Source: a virus. Taken from it: a stretch of 24,122 nucleotides of DNA. Shown piece after piece: positions 1 to 9,692 of the stretch (position 1 is the first letter of the stretch; every line of letters starts with the position of its first letter). The position numbers were made by a program, and so were the translations under genes. The notes beneath the pieces are model-generated. The model did no database searches, was not told where the DNA came from, and saw nothing but the letters and a program-made list of their open reading frames with translations. The stretch lies in IMG/VR virus record IMGVR_UViG_3300004092_000007, positions 1-24,122 of that record. One strand, written 5' to 3'.

Positions 1-824
1 CCTGTTACGACATTCCAGGTAAAAGCAGCCGTTCCTGTCGCTGCAATCGTAATACTTGCCGCACCATTGGTAATAGAAATATTGGTACCGGCTGTAATCG
101 TTGCCGCCGTTGGCGTTGCTCCCGTAGATCCTATAATAATTTCACCGTTGGTCATGGAACTACTAAAGCCAGGAACGCCAGATGAGTTTGTGACTAAGGT
201 TGCGCTTGCTGTTCCGGCAGCAATACCTGTGCTTAAAGGAAGTCCGGTACAATTGGTTAGAATACCGCTCGCAGGTGTTCCTAATAAAGGTGCTGTAAAA
301 ATAGGCGCATCAAACGTGGGAGAACTCGTGGTATCGATGTCTTGCGGAAGTGTTAGTGTGACGTCACCTGTTTCGGGCGTTCCGCTAGTACCATTTGCAA
401 ACACTTGATGCGCCGTTCCGATAATCGCCGTAGTTACACTTGCTGATGTAAAACTAAGTTGTCCTGAACCATTCGTATAAAGAAAAGTATTGGGTGCACC
501 GTCAGAAGTTGGCCAGCGTAAATGATCAAATACCAATGCGCCGGATCCGATGGGTGTAATATCAATATCAATATTGGAATCACTACCGCCAGCCGTGATT
601 AAAACGCCCGTTCCGGTGGATGAATTGGAAAAAAGCGGATAATTAACGGCTAATGCACCCACGGTCTCATAACGAAACAGATAATTGCCGCTACTATCTT
701 TTATACCGGTTCCCGGAAAATCAAATTGAAAGTTTTCAGTGGGAGCACTCGGACGCAAACCGACGGGAATATCGCCAATTTGCATTTCACCGCCGACGGT
801 AAATTGCGAAAATTTTACTTCCAT
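1..824 (-). CDS. Phage tail fibre protein, N-terminal part (runs off left edge)
   Basis: An open frame runs from an ATG at 822-824 to the left edge of the window without a stop, giving at least 274 residues. The start is fixed by an AAGGAG ribosome site seven bases upstream. The N-terminus begins MEVKFSQF and the body is rich in Gly, Thr, Ser and Asn, with repeats such as [19 protein letters not shown] followed by FTWNVV. Low-complexity beta-rich repeats of this kind are typical of trimeric phage tail or side fibres. It is the last visible gene of the minus-strand late operon, after two other tail appendage genes, which fits a receptor-contacting fibre at the distal end of the tail. The C-terminal receptor-binding part and any chaperone lie outside the window. 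The fibre assignment rests on composition and position, not on a recognised catalytic or binding motif. Confidence 0.7.
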   Translation of the reverse strand, partial: MEVKFSQFTVGGEMQIGDIPVGLRPSAPTENFQFDFPGTGIKDSSGNYLFRYETVGALAVNYPLFSNSSTGTGVLITAGGSDSNIDIDITPIGSGALVFDHLRWPTSDGAPNTFLYTNGSGQLSFTSASVTTAIIGTAHQVFANGTSGTPETGDVTLTLPQDIDTTSSPTFDAPIFTAPLLGTPASGILTNCTGLPLSTGIAAGTASATLVTNSSGVPGFSSSMTNGEIIIGSTGATPTAATITAGTNISITNGAASITIAATGTAAFTWNVVT

Positions 825-852
825 CCTTGGACTCCTTTAAATGAGTTATCCC

Positions 853-1206
853 TTAATTAAGTGTTTCAATTGCATATAATGTCACACTGATATCGGTCGT
901 TGCTGTTGCCGTAAAAAAATGTAATACATCACCTGCTTTGACTTCTCGGATTAATGTACCATTAATCAATTCACTGGTAGTTGCAGCAAACGTATCGCCA
1001 GCAGGAACAGCAGCCGTTTGATTTAATGCAACCCATACTTCGGCGGTATATTTTACTTTCATTAAGGCTTTAAATCGTGGTGCACTGCCAGGAATGGTTA
1101 AAGTAGTATCGGTCGTTGCAGCAAGCGTTGAACTGTAAAATAAATTACTGAAATTTAAACCAGTATCATCAATAGGTTGTTGTGCAATGTAATAAGGGGT
1201 TTTCAT
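853..1206 (-). CDS. Small virion/tail-associated protein (hypothetical)
   Basis: This 117-residue protein starts MKTPYYIAQQPIDD behind an AAAGGA ribosome site seven bases upstream. It is Thr/Ala-rich with alternating hydrophobic segments suggesting an all-beta fold, and it has no signal peptide, membrane segment or cysteine pattern. It sits between the large tail appendage gene (20 bp away) and the terminal fibre gene (28 bp away), so it is almost certainly co-expressed with them as a virion component. It could be a fibre adaptor, a small trimeric fibre cap, or a cement-like protein. I do not recognise the family and assign no specific function. Confidence 0.6.
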   Translation of the reverse strand: MKTPYYIAQQPIDDTGLNFSNLFYSSTLAATTDTTLTIPGSAPRFKALMKVKYTAEVWVALNQTAAVPAGDTFAATTSELINGTLIREVKAGDVLHFFTATATTDISVTLYAIETLN

Positions 1207-1226
1207 AAATAATCCTTTATAAATAG

Positions 1227-3407
1227 TTAAACAATGCCAAGGCGTGCATCGGCAACATAATGAAGGCTTGCAAATACATATGCTGTTGAACTCGATACAC
1301 GAGTGCCTGATGCAATTACCGCAGTCGTACTAACAGGTTGAAGCGCAAAGCCGGTATTACCGCTATTTGATACAGTCCAATTACCAGAAACAGCCACATC
1401 ACCCGTTGACATCGTATGGTCTTGCCAATAAATAAGCGTAATATCAGCGCTCGTCCCAGCTGTTGAATAAAAAGAGGGCGTTACGGGCAAACGCTTTGTT
1501 ACGCTATATCGAGCCGGAACATATAATGCTGATGCAAGAATAGTACCAGAACCTAATGCTGCTGATTGTGGCGCAATAACAGAACCGTCTGTGGATACAG
1601 CAGCAGGATAGACACCTGTATCGTAACTGGTTTCATAATAATACTGACATTCACGTCGAACTTCATCAAGACTTTGAGGTGCTGGACGTGTGGGAATATC
1701 GCTGGGCGTTACGGAAATAGAATTAACGGTAAGGGTTGTCCCGGTATCGATATAAGCAAACGTTACAACAATTGCAAAATATTGTGTATCACTGATTTGT
1801 GTATTATCGATAATTTCCCATCCGGTAAATCCCATATCATTGGTAAAATTAGGAATGGAAGAATCAGCAGAGACATAGGGTAAAACCGCAGAAGGCGTGG
1901 GTAATCCACTTCTTGGAATGATGGTCCATCCAGCAGCCGTTAATGTTAAGACACCACTGGTATCGACGGTTCCAATAGTCGTTGCAAGCGTTGGAATGGT
2001 AGAAGTAGAAGGCGCTCTACATAAATAAGTCTGCATGGTGACATTGCTAGAATTACTCGTCATATAACCAAATACATTGACGGAAAGTCGTGTACCCAAC
2101 ATTTTTTGTGCTTGTGCGCCCGATAAATATTGAAGGATATAAAAAGAATCATTTGTGCCAGCTGTGGTAAATCCTAAACCATTGGTTACGGCATCAGGAG
2201 CAAATGCAACATTTCCACTAGAACCTGCAACGCCAATTGTTTGATCACAAATATAAGCAGCGGTTGTCGTAAGATTTCCAGAAGCTGCGAATTGAAAAGG
2301 ATTTAAAGGAAAATCCCATGCTGTTAAAAAACTCGGAACCGGCCGTGTATTTAAACGCGGGATATAATAATCTCCCATGAGCGCCTGTTCGCGATTAGAA
2401 GAATTGAGCTCATAAGGAATTAAATCTGCCCCTTCTTCATTTAAGGTGGGCACGACTTGAATGCTACTAATTCTAATATGTGACGATGGTAAAAAAGATA
2501 TATAAATATCAATGTATGCCGAAAATCCCTCATCTGTATTCGTAGAAATAGGAATAGGATCCGTGGTTGCCCCTATGAGTGCCTGATAGCCTGAATTATC
2601 AAAGGAAGCATCCATAATCGAAATAGGTGGACCCCCCGTCGATTCTTGATAAAACATTTGAATGCCAGTCGTGCCAGAGTTTTCATTAATCGCAATTAAT
2701 GCGCCTGAGAGAAAGATAGATTGTGTTGCGGTACTCGCCCAGAGCCCTGAATTGTTATAAAACCGTTGTCTCAAATAACAAGCTGTGATGCCGGAAGAAA
2801 GGTTGACATCTAAGACATAGGGAGGACTCGTGACAATCTGTGCATTTCCTTCAATCGGTATTTGTTGAACTATCACGGTTCCTGTACCGCTTATGACAAA
2901 ATCCCAATTTGGCGCAAATTCAAAGTCCTGGTTAGTAGCAGAACTTACGGTATAAGTAGTTGTCTGATTTTGATTAATGAAAACTTGTGTAAATTGTGAA
3001 TTTGATATCTGATTTTGAATTGAAAAATCATTTTGTGTGGGTGATGTACTTGACGTTAAATTAGGCCATGCTTCGCGGGTAAATTGGACAACACCATTAC
3101 TATCCTCACAGACCACATAATAAAGGTCTAAATTCCCCTCATCATCATAAGGATAATAATAGATGACGATATTATCACCTCCATTATCCATGGGTGTGCC
3201 AACTGAGCTCAATACCACGGGATTTGGAAGTGCTACATACGAATAATCAGGCGGAGCGCCCGTTAGTTCATAGACCGTTTTAGGCGTATTTCGGGCGACA
3301 TCTCGATAAAAACTTAAAGTACCTCCTGCTAAAGGAAGTCCACTATCCTTATCAACAAAATAGCCTTCTAAGTCAGAGGTTACAAAATAGAGTGGGTTTA
3401 GTCCCAT
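1227..3407 (-). CDS. Tail appendage protein (tailspike/tail-fibre like)
   Basis: This 726-residue protein starts MGLNPLYFVTSDLEGYF with an AAAGGA ribosome site upstream. Residues 1 to about 115 read like a head-binding or adaptor domain: a short beta-rich module with LAGGTLSFY and a later NPVVLSSVGTP, comparable in pattern to the N-terminal particle-binding domain of podoviral tailspikes, where a feature such as GGTVYFY is followed by NP..L...G. The rest is Ser/Thr/Asn-rich beta sequence with two passages that look like carbohydrate-binding jelly-roll modules (around residues 150-330 and 370-560), and a C-terminal part ending YVADARLGIV. I see no endoglycosidase motif. It likely attaches to the tail hub and contributes to host recognition. 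The gene follows the ejection genes, as the tailspike gene does in P22-like phages. Confidence 0.65.
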   Translation of the reverse strand: MGLNPLYFVTSDLEGYFVDKDSGLPLAGGTLSFYRDVARNTPKTVYELTGAPPDYSYVALPNPVVLSSVGTPMDNGGDNIVIYYYPYDDEGNLDLYYVVCEDSNGVVQFTREAWPNLTSSTSPTQNDFSIQNQISNSQFTQVFINQNQTTTYTVSSATNQDFEFAPNWDFVISGTGTVIVQQIPIEGNAQIVTSPPYVLDVNLSSGITACYLRQRFYNNSGLWASTATQSIFLSGALIAINENSGTTGIQMFYQESTGGPPISIMDASFDNSGYQALIGATTDPIPISTNTDEGFSAYIDIYISFLPSSHIRISSIQVVPTLNEEGADLIPYELNSSNREQALMGDYYIPRLNTRPVPSFLTAWDFPLNPFQFAASGNLTTTAAYICDQTIGVAGSSGNVAFAPDAVTNGLGFTTAGTNDSFYILQYLSGAQAQKMLGTRLSVNVFGYMTSNSSNVTMQTYLCRAPSTSTIPTLATTIGTVDTSGVLTLTAAGWTIIPRSGLPTPSAVLPYVSADSSIPNFTNDMGFTGWEIIDNTQISDTQYFAIVVTFAYIDTGTTLTVNSISVTPSDIPTRPAPQSLDEVRRECQYYYETSYDTGVYPAAVSTDGSVIAPQSAALGSGTILASALYVPARYSVTKRLPVTPSFYSTAGTSADITLIYWQDHTMSTGDVAVSGNWTVSNSGNTGFALQPVSTTAVIASGTRVSSSTAYVFASLHYVADARLGIV

Positions 3408-3508
3408 GGTTCAATCCTTTGATAAATAATGTATAATCAGCCTATGATTTACGCTTTAATACTACTCGCGGTTGTTATATTTTTAATTAACGCCCACGAA
3501 AATATATA

Positions 3509-5311
3509 TTAAGTAATTGCTTGTGCACCTACTTTTCCAAGTAAATTATGAAAGGCCGCTAGCAATTTGTCTTTCTTTGTTACTTCTTTTAATTTATTCA
3601 ATTCTTTGGCCCAATACGGATTAGTAATTAATTCAACAGCTGATTTATCATATTTGCCGCCAGACAATAATTCTTGTAAATAACGCATGGCCGTTTGCGT
3701 ACTACTCCGAGATTCTGACATACTTCCGCGCGCCAATGCCTCTGCCGTTTTGGCAGTCGGAATATTAATTAATCGCCCGAATATTAATTTCATATCCTCT
3801 AATTGTTGTTGCGCATTTTTCATACTTTCAATTTGTTCGGGGGTACTTGCTCTTTCTTCCAAACGTTTGAATCTATTTTGAAGATCAGCATAGTCTTTTT
3901 TATTTGATAAAAGCGTTTTAAAAAGATTCGTTCCGGTTTCATCTTTTTTATTAAATAATTTTTCAATCTCTTTACGAACGATGCCACGTTCTGCTAATTG
4001 GCGCGCTTCTTTATATTCAGGCGAAATAGTATCTAATCTTTCGAGTAAATTATTTTTTGTGTCTTTTATAATATCGGCTTCGCCCGTATCAACATTTCTC
4101 GCTTTCTTAATCATACCGTCCATCGCACGTTTTATTTGATTCATATATTCGATACTATTTTCAGGAACTCCTTTTAATTTTTCTTTATACGCTGATTTGC
4201 TCTCTACTATTTTTGATGCTCTTTTGAATATTTCATTTTCTTTTAATTCATTAAGCTCTTTTTGTGGAATTTCTACAGGCTTTGACTTTTCATAAAGTGC
4301 GCTTTTCCGTTCTTCTAATTTTTTCGGAAAAATATTGCCAAATAAATTTTCAATGGATTTTTCTTCACTTTCTGCACGTTCTTTTCCTTTTTCATAAAGT
4401 AGTCGCGCACCCTTTTCAGTTTTACCTAATGTTCCTTGTACACTACCCGTAAATGGATTTGTGGATGCTTCAGCGGGTGTAATATAGGTCAAACCTAAAC
4501 GATTGGTTGCATCTACTGCTTCTTGATAAGGCGTACCTTCTACACCTTTTAATATATTTTCTCTTACTCTTCTTTGCGTATTTATTCCTTTTGCGCCTAA
4601 ACTTCCTAATAATACAGCCGATAAATCCGCAACGGGTTCCGGTGCCCCTATTCCTTTCGCACCATAATAACCAAGTCCGCCTGCGCCTAATGCACTTAAT
4701 ACACGTGAGAAATTACGAATCGCTGGACTTCCGGATTTGATGCCTTGTGATACGGCAGAAAATGGACCCGCAATAGCAGCACCTTCCAGTGCCGTTCTTC
4801 CTGGGCTTTCAGGTGATTGACTACCCGCAAGAAGACCTTGAGGAATGGCATTCGCTAACGCTTTACTCAAATATTTGCCGCCGCGCATTGCACTGAATGC
4901 TTCTTCTAATATAGGAATTTCTGGTGCAAGCACAGCAGGCGCCATAGTTCCCGCAAATTGCGCGATTCTATCGGCTGTATTTTGTTGGCCTTGAGGGACG
5001 CCTAGCATTTCTGAAAAGTCAGAAGGTTCTTGTTTGGGAGCAGCATGTGGTAATCTTTTTTGTATTGCATCCGGTAATGCGCTTCCTAATTTTTCACCTA
5101 GAGCAGATGCAAGATTATTAACAGAAGCAGAACCACGTGAACCAAAATTTAAAAGTCCGATTAATGGATCTTGAACAGCATAACGAAAAGCTTCTTCGGT
5201 TTTACTTGAAGGCGGAAATTGTTTTTGCAAAACAGCTTCAATTTCAGCATTTGACATATCATCGGGAAAATTACCTATTTTTCCATTAGGAAGATTTATT
5301 TTTCTCGTCAT
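3509..5311 (-). CDS. Large ejection/internal virion protein candidate (gp16-like position)
   Basis: A 600-residue protein starting MTRKINLPNGKIGNFPDDM. The short N-terminal module, ending IEAVLQKQFPP, resembles a motif seen at the start of many phage internal virion proteins. Residues about 115-250 are rich in Ala, Gly and Pro with hydrophobic stretches that could insert in membranes, and residues 290-560 are highly charged, Lys/Glu-rich and helical. This fits a P22 gp16-type or similar ejection protein that leaves the virion with the DNA and helps form the conduit across the cell envelope. The start codon overlaps the stop of the preceding gene by one base (TAATG), indicating translational coupling. 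There is no lysozyme or transglycosylase motif that I can point to. The class assignment comes from gene order, size and composition. Confidence 0.6.
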   Translation of the reverse strand: MTRKINLPNGKIGNFPDDMSNAEIEAVLQKQFPPSSKTEEAFRYAVQDPLIGLLNFGSRGSASVNNLASALGEKLGSALPDAIQKRLPHAAPKQEPSDFSEMLGVPQGQQNTADRIAQFAGTMAPAVLAPEIPILEEAFSAMRGGKYLSKALANAIPQGLLAGSQSPESPGRTALEGAAIAGPFSAVSQGIKSGSPAIRNFSRVLSALGAGGLGYYGAKGIGAPEPVADLSAVLLGSLGAKGINTQRRVRENILKGVEGTPYQEAVDATNRLGLTYITPAEASTNPFTGSVQGTLGKTEKGARLLYEKGKERAESEEKSIENLFGNIFPKKLEERKSALYEKSKPVEIPQKELNELKENEIFKRASKIVESKSAYKEKLKGVPENSIEYMNQIKRAMDGMIKKARNVDTGEADIIKDTKNNLLERLDTISPEYKEARQLAERGIVRKEIEKLFNKKDETGTNLFKTLLSNKKDYADLQNRFKRLEERASTPEQIESMKNAQQQLEDMKLIFGRLINIPTAKTAEALARGSMSESRSSTQTAMRYLQELLSGGKYDKSAVELITNPYWAKELNKLKEVTKKDKLLAAFHNLLGKVGAQAIT

Positions 5312-6399
5312 TACTCGAGTCTCCCTGTTTTTCGATTAAAGTGCATTTCTCCGCTTGTAGATGTTTCTGTTGGTTTACTTGTCGTCGATGTGTCAGGTGG
5401 TATCGAAGCAGTCGATGCCCCTATACGTATTGATCGTTTTGCCTCTAATGTTTTATCTAATGCTTCTAATGTATATCTAAGAGTTTCTTGGCGCGCCACG
5501 TTCGACATGAAAGGCCAATTCGTTTTAATCTTAGTTTCCATATCTCCTAATATTTCACGTGTAATACTTGCAGTAGGCCTGCCACTATTGATGATGTTTT
5601 GATTTGTTGCCAAATCGGTTTGTAATTGTTGTGCAGCCGCCAATCGTCCTAATTTAATTTGATCGTCTTTCTTATTTGAAAAAGTAGCTGCAATTTGTGC
5701 CGGACTATGGCCAGCAATCGTATCTCCATAAGGCGCAAGCGCATCTCCCACATACTTCGTTAAAACAGACATTTCTTTTTCTGCTTGCATGCCTCGTATA
5801 ACATTTGAAATAACATCAGCAGTGGATCCAGCTTTAGTCATTCTGTCTAATGAAGATAGCATAAGGGGATTTATATTTATCTTTGTACCATCTGGCAATG
5901 TTGTTTTACCTTCCATAACAGCATTTGCAGCCTCGAATGCTTGATCAGGCGTAAATGTAGGATTACTTTGTCCTGTTAACCGTTGAAAAAGAAATTGTTC
6001 TTTTCCGCCTGTTCCCAGGCCAGTTATTCCCAAATCTCTTTGCTTTGTTAGCGCCGATCGTTCATCTACAAGTGATTGAGAAAGTTTAGGATACCACGCA
6101 TTTTCAAGCGCCGCTTTTTGCGCTTCAAATGGCGTCATCGTATTAATTTTATTGGTACTCGCTCGTTGAAAGGCGCGCTCTGCCTCTCTACTTAACTGTT
6201 CAGATTTAAACTTTTCAGGTTGTTCTTCTACTAAATATTGTTGAAGTGCATTAGCAAGTTGTTCTTTTTCCTTTTGTCTTGCTAATTGTGCTGGCAATTG
6301 GCCCGCTTTATAGCCGGTCGATAAGTTATCAACTAAGTCTTTAAAAAAAGGATTTCCTTGTGGTTCTATTTTAGAAAAATCAATCGGTTGAAATGGCAT
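5311..6399 (-). CDS. Ejection/internal virion protein candidate (gp20-like position)
   Basis: A 362-residue, mostly helical, Gln/Lys/Ala-rich protein starting MPFQPIDFSKIEPQGNPF, preceded by an AAGGA ribosome site. Residues about 40-90 are strongly charged and probably form a coiled coil, and the C-terminus is a Ser/Thr/Pro-rich tail. It is the middle one of three adjacent genes between the tail hub region and the tail appendages, matching the gp7-gp20-gp16 ejection block of P22-like phages in number and relative size. It is tightly spaced: nine bases after its upstream neighbour and overlapping its downstream neighbour by one base. No sequence motif proves the role. Another kind of virion structural protein remains possible. 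Confidence 0.55.
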   Translation of the reverse strand: MPFQPIDFSKIEPQGNPFFKDLVDNLSTGYKAGQLPAQLARQKEKEQLANALQQYLVEEQPEKFKSEQLSREAERAFQRASTNKINTMTPFEAQKAALENAWYPKLSQSLVDERSALTKQRDLGITGLGTGGKEQFLFQRLTGQSNPTFTPDQAFEAANAVMEGKTTLPDGTKININPLMLSSLDRMTKAGSTADVISNVIRGMQAEKEMSVLTKYVGDALAPYGDTIAGHSPAQIAATFSNKKDDQIKLGRLAAAQQLQTDLATNQNIINSGRPTASITREILGDMETKIKTNWPFMSNVARQETLRYTLEALDKTLEAKRSIRIGASTASIPPDTSTTSKPTETSTSGEMHFNRKTGRLE

Positions 6400-6408
6400 A
6401 ATGATTCC

Positions 6409-7044
6409 TTAAATAAACCGGCTGAAAAGATTGCCGCCGACCGTTCCTGCATCTTTACCGGGTAAATCTAACCCAAAGATGCCACCTAATGCTTTTGTAA
6501 GACCCGACAAGAGATCGCTTCTACTTTTATTTTGATTTTCTTGGCCTTGAAAGGCAAGTCCTGCTTGCGTTCCTAATACATTGGATAAATCACTGGATAA
6601 TCCTTGTGTTGCATTAAATCCGGTATCAAATGTATGTTGCAATCCTTGCTGTCCTTTTTCTTGAATTCCCAGTACGGTTTTTAACCACTCCTGCATATCA
6701 GCTCCTAATAAGCTATCGGTAAGCCGTGTTTGATTGGTGATGTCATTAATGCTTCCGCGCATGCCACCTGCCGCTGCACTATTTCCCGCCGCTCTTTGCG
6801 TTTCATCACGTGCTAATTGATAGGCACGTGAAGGTTGATATTTTTTTAATATACCTTCAAGAAAATCAGCAGGATGTTGTGTTTGTTCAGTAAAAGAGGG
6901 ATTTAAATTGCCGTATGCTTCATTTCCTTTTTGGATATAAGGATCGTAATAACCCTTTTCCATGCCTGGAATTTGATTCAAATAAGGCATCGCCGCATCT
7001 GCAGGATTTTTACCACCACTAAAAAAATCAGATAACCAACTCAT
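6409..7044 (-). CDS. Small ejection/DNA transfer protein candidate (gp7-like position)
   Basis: A 211-residue protein starting MSWLSDFFSGG with an AAGGAG ribosome site five bases upstream. It is rich in Gly, Gln, Asn and Ala, with a stretch around residues 85-100 (AAGNSAAAGGMRGS) and a glycine-rich, weakly hydrophobic C-terminal segment LTKALGGIFGLDL. Proteins with an opening like WLSDFF and the RAAGNSAAAGG type of linker are common among small phage DNA-transfer or ejection proteins. It lies directly after the tail-hub genes and directly before two larger ejection candidates, which supports the P22 gp7-like role of an internal protein ejected ahead of the DNA. There is no obvious protease-processed propeptide. 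Confidence 0.55.
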   Translation of the reverse strand: MSWLSDFFSGGKNPADAAMPYLNQIPGMEKGYYDPYIQKGNEAYGNLNPSFTEQTQHPADFLEGILKKYQPSRAYQLARDETQRAAGNSAAAGGMRGSINDITNQTRLTDSLLGADMQEWLKTVLGIQEKGQQGLQHTFDTGFNATQGLSSDLSNVLGTQAGLAFQGQENQNKSRSDLLSGLTKALGGIFGLDLPGKDAGTVGGNLFSRFI

Positions 7045-7053
7045 AACATCTCC

Positions 7054-7377
7054 TTATGTACTAGTGATGGTTTCAACAACGCCAGTGGCTGTCAAAACCT
7101 GTAATTTTGCAATATCGGTATTAAACCAGACAGTACCGAGTGCTGCCGTTGCAGCGATCGCTGTAATTTGTGCAGTCGTATATTGTGGAAATTGTATGCC
7201 ATTATTAGTAATTAAACCATTGTCTATAGTGCTATTAACAATCGTATTTAATAAGATGATTGCAATATTTAATGCTTGAAATGTTTGATCATGAAAAAGA
7301 TATGCATCGGAGGTTAAGTGTCCATCTTTTTCGGTAAAATCCATATCATAAAAAACCGGTAACATCTGAATCGTCAT
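7054..7377 (-). CDS. Small tail structural protein (tail needle/fibre-like position)
   Basis: I place the start at the ATG at 7375-7377 (MTIQMLPVFYDMDF, 107 residues). It has a GGAG ribosome site eight bases upstream and overlaps the stop of the gp10-like gene as ATGA. A longer reading from 7449 would overlap that gene by 76 bases and is unlikely. The C-terminal third, with TAALGTVWFNTDIAKLQVLT, resembles the beta-structured trimer segments of phage tail proteins (pattern GTxWFNTxxxKLQ). In P22-like gene order the tail-plug needle gene follows gene 10, so this is a candidate short needle or plug. However, the long trimeric coiled coil of gp26 is not evident. Confidence 0.6.
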   Translation of the reverse strand: MTIQMLPVFYDMDFTEKDGHLTSDAYLFHDQTFQALNIAIILLNTIVNSTIDNGLITNNGIQFPQYTTAQITAIAATAALGTVWFNTDIAKLQVLTATGVVETITST

Positions 7378-8957
7378 ATAGTTATCTCCAATACGCCATC
7401 TTTTACGACAAATCGTTGAAAACCCCAAAAACGTAACTGAATTGCACATTCATTTGCCTGACCGATTCGATGCCATCGTATTTGATTTCGATAATTGCCC
7501 TGTGAATTTAAAACTCTTCCGACGACATTACTAAATGACTCATTTCCATTTTTAGAAAAGGACAGATCTACACGGGGAATATCAAAAATCGATGTGCAAT
7601 AACCACTTTCCGTCAAAATTTGATAGCCCATTTCTGTAATAATCGGAAATTGACCCGTTTCAGTAATTAAGGTTCCAAAACATTCGGGTTCCGTGTATGG
7701 CATCAAATAGTAATTATTGACGCCTTGTTCAATCCAAAAGGTAAAACGATTGATGCGAAATCGTGATGAATCTTCGCGACGGATAGATTTACAAATGCGT
7801 ATTCTGGGAATGACATCACCCATGGTATTGGGATCAAGACTGTAATTATAGGTAATAAAGTCGGTACCCAATTGATAAAGATTGGCATCATTTAATGAGA
7901 TAAAGTAACTTGCGCCATTAAAAAATACCACTTGTCGTGCTGGATGAAAATTTAAATCTTGATCGGATGCATGGTAAAAACGGTCGTTATTGAAATCATA
8001 AAATAATGTGAGATTGTCATTCGGATTAAAAAATGTTACTTGATAAAACAAATGGCCATCTTGTCGAAATAAAAAAGCCGTTGATTGATCAGGACGTGTA
8101 ATGCTTTCTAACAAATTATCGATACCGTCGGTTGAAATACGTTTAACCGAAGTGCCATTCATTACCATCATAGTTGCTGAATTATTCTCATTTTGTGATA
8201 ACCAGCAGATAAATTCATCATTAGCGGCAATCGTTGAAATGGAGATGCACCCATTATCAATATTAAATGATTGCACACGCCGATAGTTTTCAAGATCCCC
8301 TATTTGTGTCCACATCTCACAAACAGTCGTTCCCATAACCAATACGTTATTTCCTTTTCCAGGAACACGCTTTACAGCAATCGCACTATCGGGTTTAGTC
8401 TGAAGACTAAATTGTGTATTTAGTTGAATAGTTGTAGCGGTATCAAATTCAAAGGCATACCAATTTTGTGAATTGTCACTGACGGTAGAAGAAGCAATTA
8501 AGAAAAAGGTATTGTGATAACACACATAACTCGGAATGATGGGATTGCCTAAAAACATCAAGGTTTGTTCCGTCAATGTATTATTCGTGTAGTTATAGAT
8601 ATAGGCATTTTGACCATCGACTAAACAAATCTGACTCGATAAGTTTTCATCAATAAAGACCTCACCGGTACTTGTATTTAACGTACCTACAAATTGGGGT
8701 GATAAATTCGCTGCTAATTTATAAACCGTACTGGATATCACGGCGATTAAAAATTGACCTCTTACGGAATGATAAAGCGCGCGTCCTTCCCCACTTGGCA
8801 AAATCTCGGCAACATTTTGAAAACCTGGATAGTTCACCATCCAATCATCGGAGATAAACATATTGTAGGTTTTTTCTAATGAAATCTTTGGATAACGCCC
8901 AAAGGTCGAACTTCCGACAACATTAACCGGTACTTGTGTCTGTTCACCCGATTGCAT
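7374..8957 (-). CDS. gp10-like tail hub / packaged-DNA stabilisation protein
   Basis: The preferred start is the ATG at 8955-8957 (MQSGEQTQVPVNVVGSSTF, 527 residues), behind a strong AAGGAAGGA site. An in-frame ATG 33 bases upstream lies inside the preceding gene and lacks this support. The protein has the hallmarks of the P22 gp10 family of tail-hub proteins: an N-terminal region with SLEKTYNMFISDDWMVNYPGF, then repeated beta-propeller-like blades (for example LYHSVRGQFLIAVISSTVYKL, YNYTNNTL, SQNWYAFEFD, NVLVMGTTVCEMW, HLFYQVTFF). P22 gp10 (about 470 residues) forms the hexameric hub below gp4 that seals the head and carries tailspikes. This protein is somewhat longer, with extra sequence at the C-terminus. 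It is coupled to the next gene by an ATGA overlap. Confidence 0.75.
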   Translation of the reverse strand: MQSGEQTQVPVNVVGSSTFGRYPKISLEKTYNMFISDDWMVNYPGFQNVAEILPSGEGRALYHSVRGQFLIAVISSTVYKLAANLSPQFVGTLNTSTGEVFIDENLSSQICLVDGQNAYIYNYTNNTLTEQTLMFLGNPIIPSYVCYHNTFFLIASSTVSDNSQNWYAFEFDTATTIQLNTQFSLQTKPDSAIAVKRVPGKGNNVLVMGTTVCEMWTQIGDLENYRRVQSFNIDNGCISISTIAANDEFICWLSQNENNSATMMVMNGTSVKRISTDGIDNLLESITRPDQSTAFLFRQDGHLFYQVTFFNPNDNLTLFYDFNNDRFYHASDQDLNFHPARQVVFFNGASYFISLNDANLYQLGTDFITYNYSLDPNTMGDVIPRIRICKSIRREDSSRFRINRFTFWIEQGVNNYYLMPYTEPECFGTLITETGQFPIITEMGYQILTESGYCTSIFDIPRVDLSFSKNGNESFSNVVGRVLNSQGNYRNQIRWHRIGQANECAIQLRFWGFQRFVVKDGVLEITI

Positions 8958-8967
8958 GATTCCTTCC

Positions 8968-9678
8968 TTAATTGGGTTTAACCCATCCATGACCTAGATT
9001 AATGAAGGCATAATTAAAGTTGCCGCGTTTTTGCAGGGAAGATGTTTTCATGATACGTAAATCAAGAACGCGTGAATTTTTATTGATAAAGGCTTCGTAT
9101 TTACCTAATTGCTTCATAACCCCAGGCGGCGTTACAAAATTGTATTCAGCACAAATACGATCTGCGAGCGCATAACGTAAATAGGTGATGTAAAAATCAT
9201 CGAGTGTTAAGGTTAAATCCTGACCTAATGCAACCGGAGGCGGTAAGAAAATACCGTGTATTTCAAAAGGATAATTTTGATCAGGAAAGAAATAGATATA
9301 AAGATTTCCACCTCCAAACTGGCGTTCAAAATACCATTCAAACGGGAGGGTTTGGATATTTTCAACGCGGCTAGTTCCAAAATATGCATTGCGTTTTTCA
9401 TATTTCATCGCGTAGCGCACCTCATCTAAATAAAAGACGAGCGTATCTATCTGAATTAAATTCGGGATGTAATAGATTTGTTGGCCGATGATGAAATTTG
9501 AATTGTAAGTCGTTTCATAAGGAATCATTCCTTCATCGACGCTTTTCTCCAAAATGATATTATTAAGCCATCCCAGACCATCGCCAATTTGAGGACTATC
9601 AACGGTTTCAAATTCACGTGAGACTACGCCAGAGGCATAATAAGCACCTGAGATTAATTGATTGGTGGTATAAGCCAT
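8968..9678 (-). CDS. gp4-like head-completion / tail accessory protein
   Basis: A 236-residue protein starting MAYTTNQLISGAYYASGVVS with a GGAGG ribosome site six bases upstream. The N-terminal helical part (residues 1-55, including DGLGWLNNIILEKSVDEGM), the central beta region and a helical segment DDFYITYLRYALADRICAEYNF followed by lysine-rich helices match the general layout of gp4-type adaptor proteins, which bind under the portal ring and close the filled head. P22 gp4 is about 166 residues, so this version is larger. It is the first gene after an intrinsic terminator and immediately precedes the gp10-like gene (10-base gap). That is the same pairing as in P22, and the context supports the assignment. 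Confidence 0.65.
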   Translation of the reverse strand: MAYTTNQLISGAYYASGVVSREFETVDSPQIGDGLGWLNNIILEKSVDEGMIPYETTYNSNFIIGQQIYYIPNLIQIDTLVFYLDEVRYAMKYEKRNAYFGTSRVENIQTLPFEWYFERQFGGGNLYIYFFPDQNYPFEIHGIFLPPPVALGQDLTLTLDDFYITYLRYALADRICAEYNFVTPPGVMKQLGKYEAFINKNSRVLDLRIMKTSSLQKRGNFNYAFINLGHGWVKPN

Positions 9679-9692
9679 AACAGGCCTCCATG

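Noticed and set aside
67-408. Plus-strand frame of 113 codons
   Set aside because: It is a reverse-strand shadow of the Ala/Thr/Gly-rich tail fibre gene. It has no ribosome site and lies within a continuous minus-strand coding frame.
3412-3421. GGTTCAATCC resembling a tRNA T-arm
   Set aside because: Flanking bases do not pair and no anticodon or acceptor stem can be built. It overlaps the start region of the tail appendage gene.
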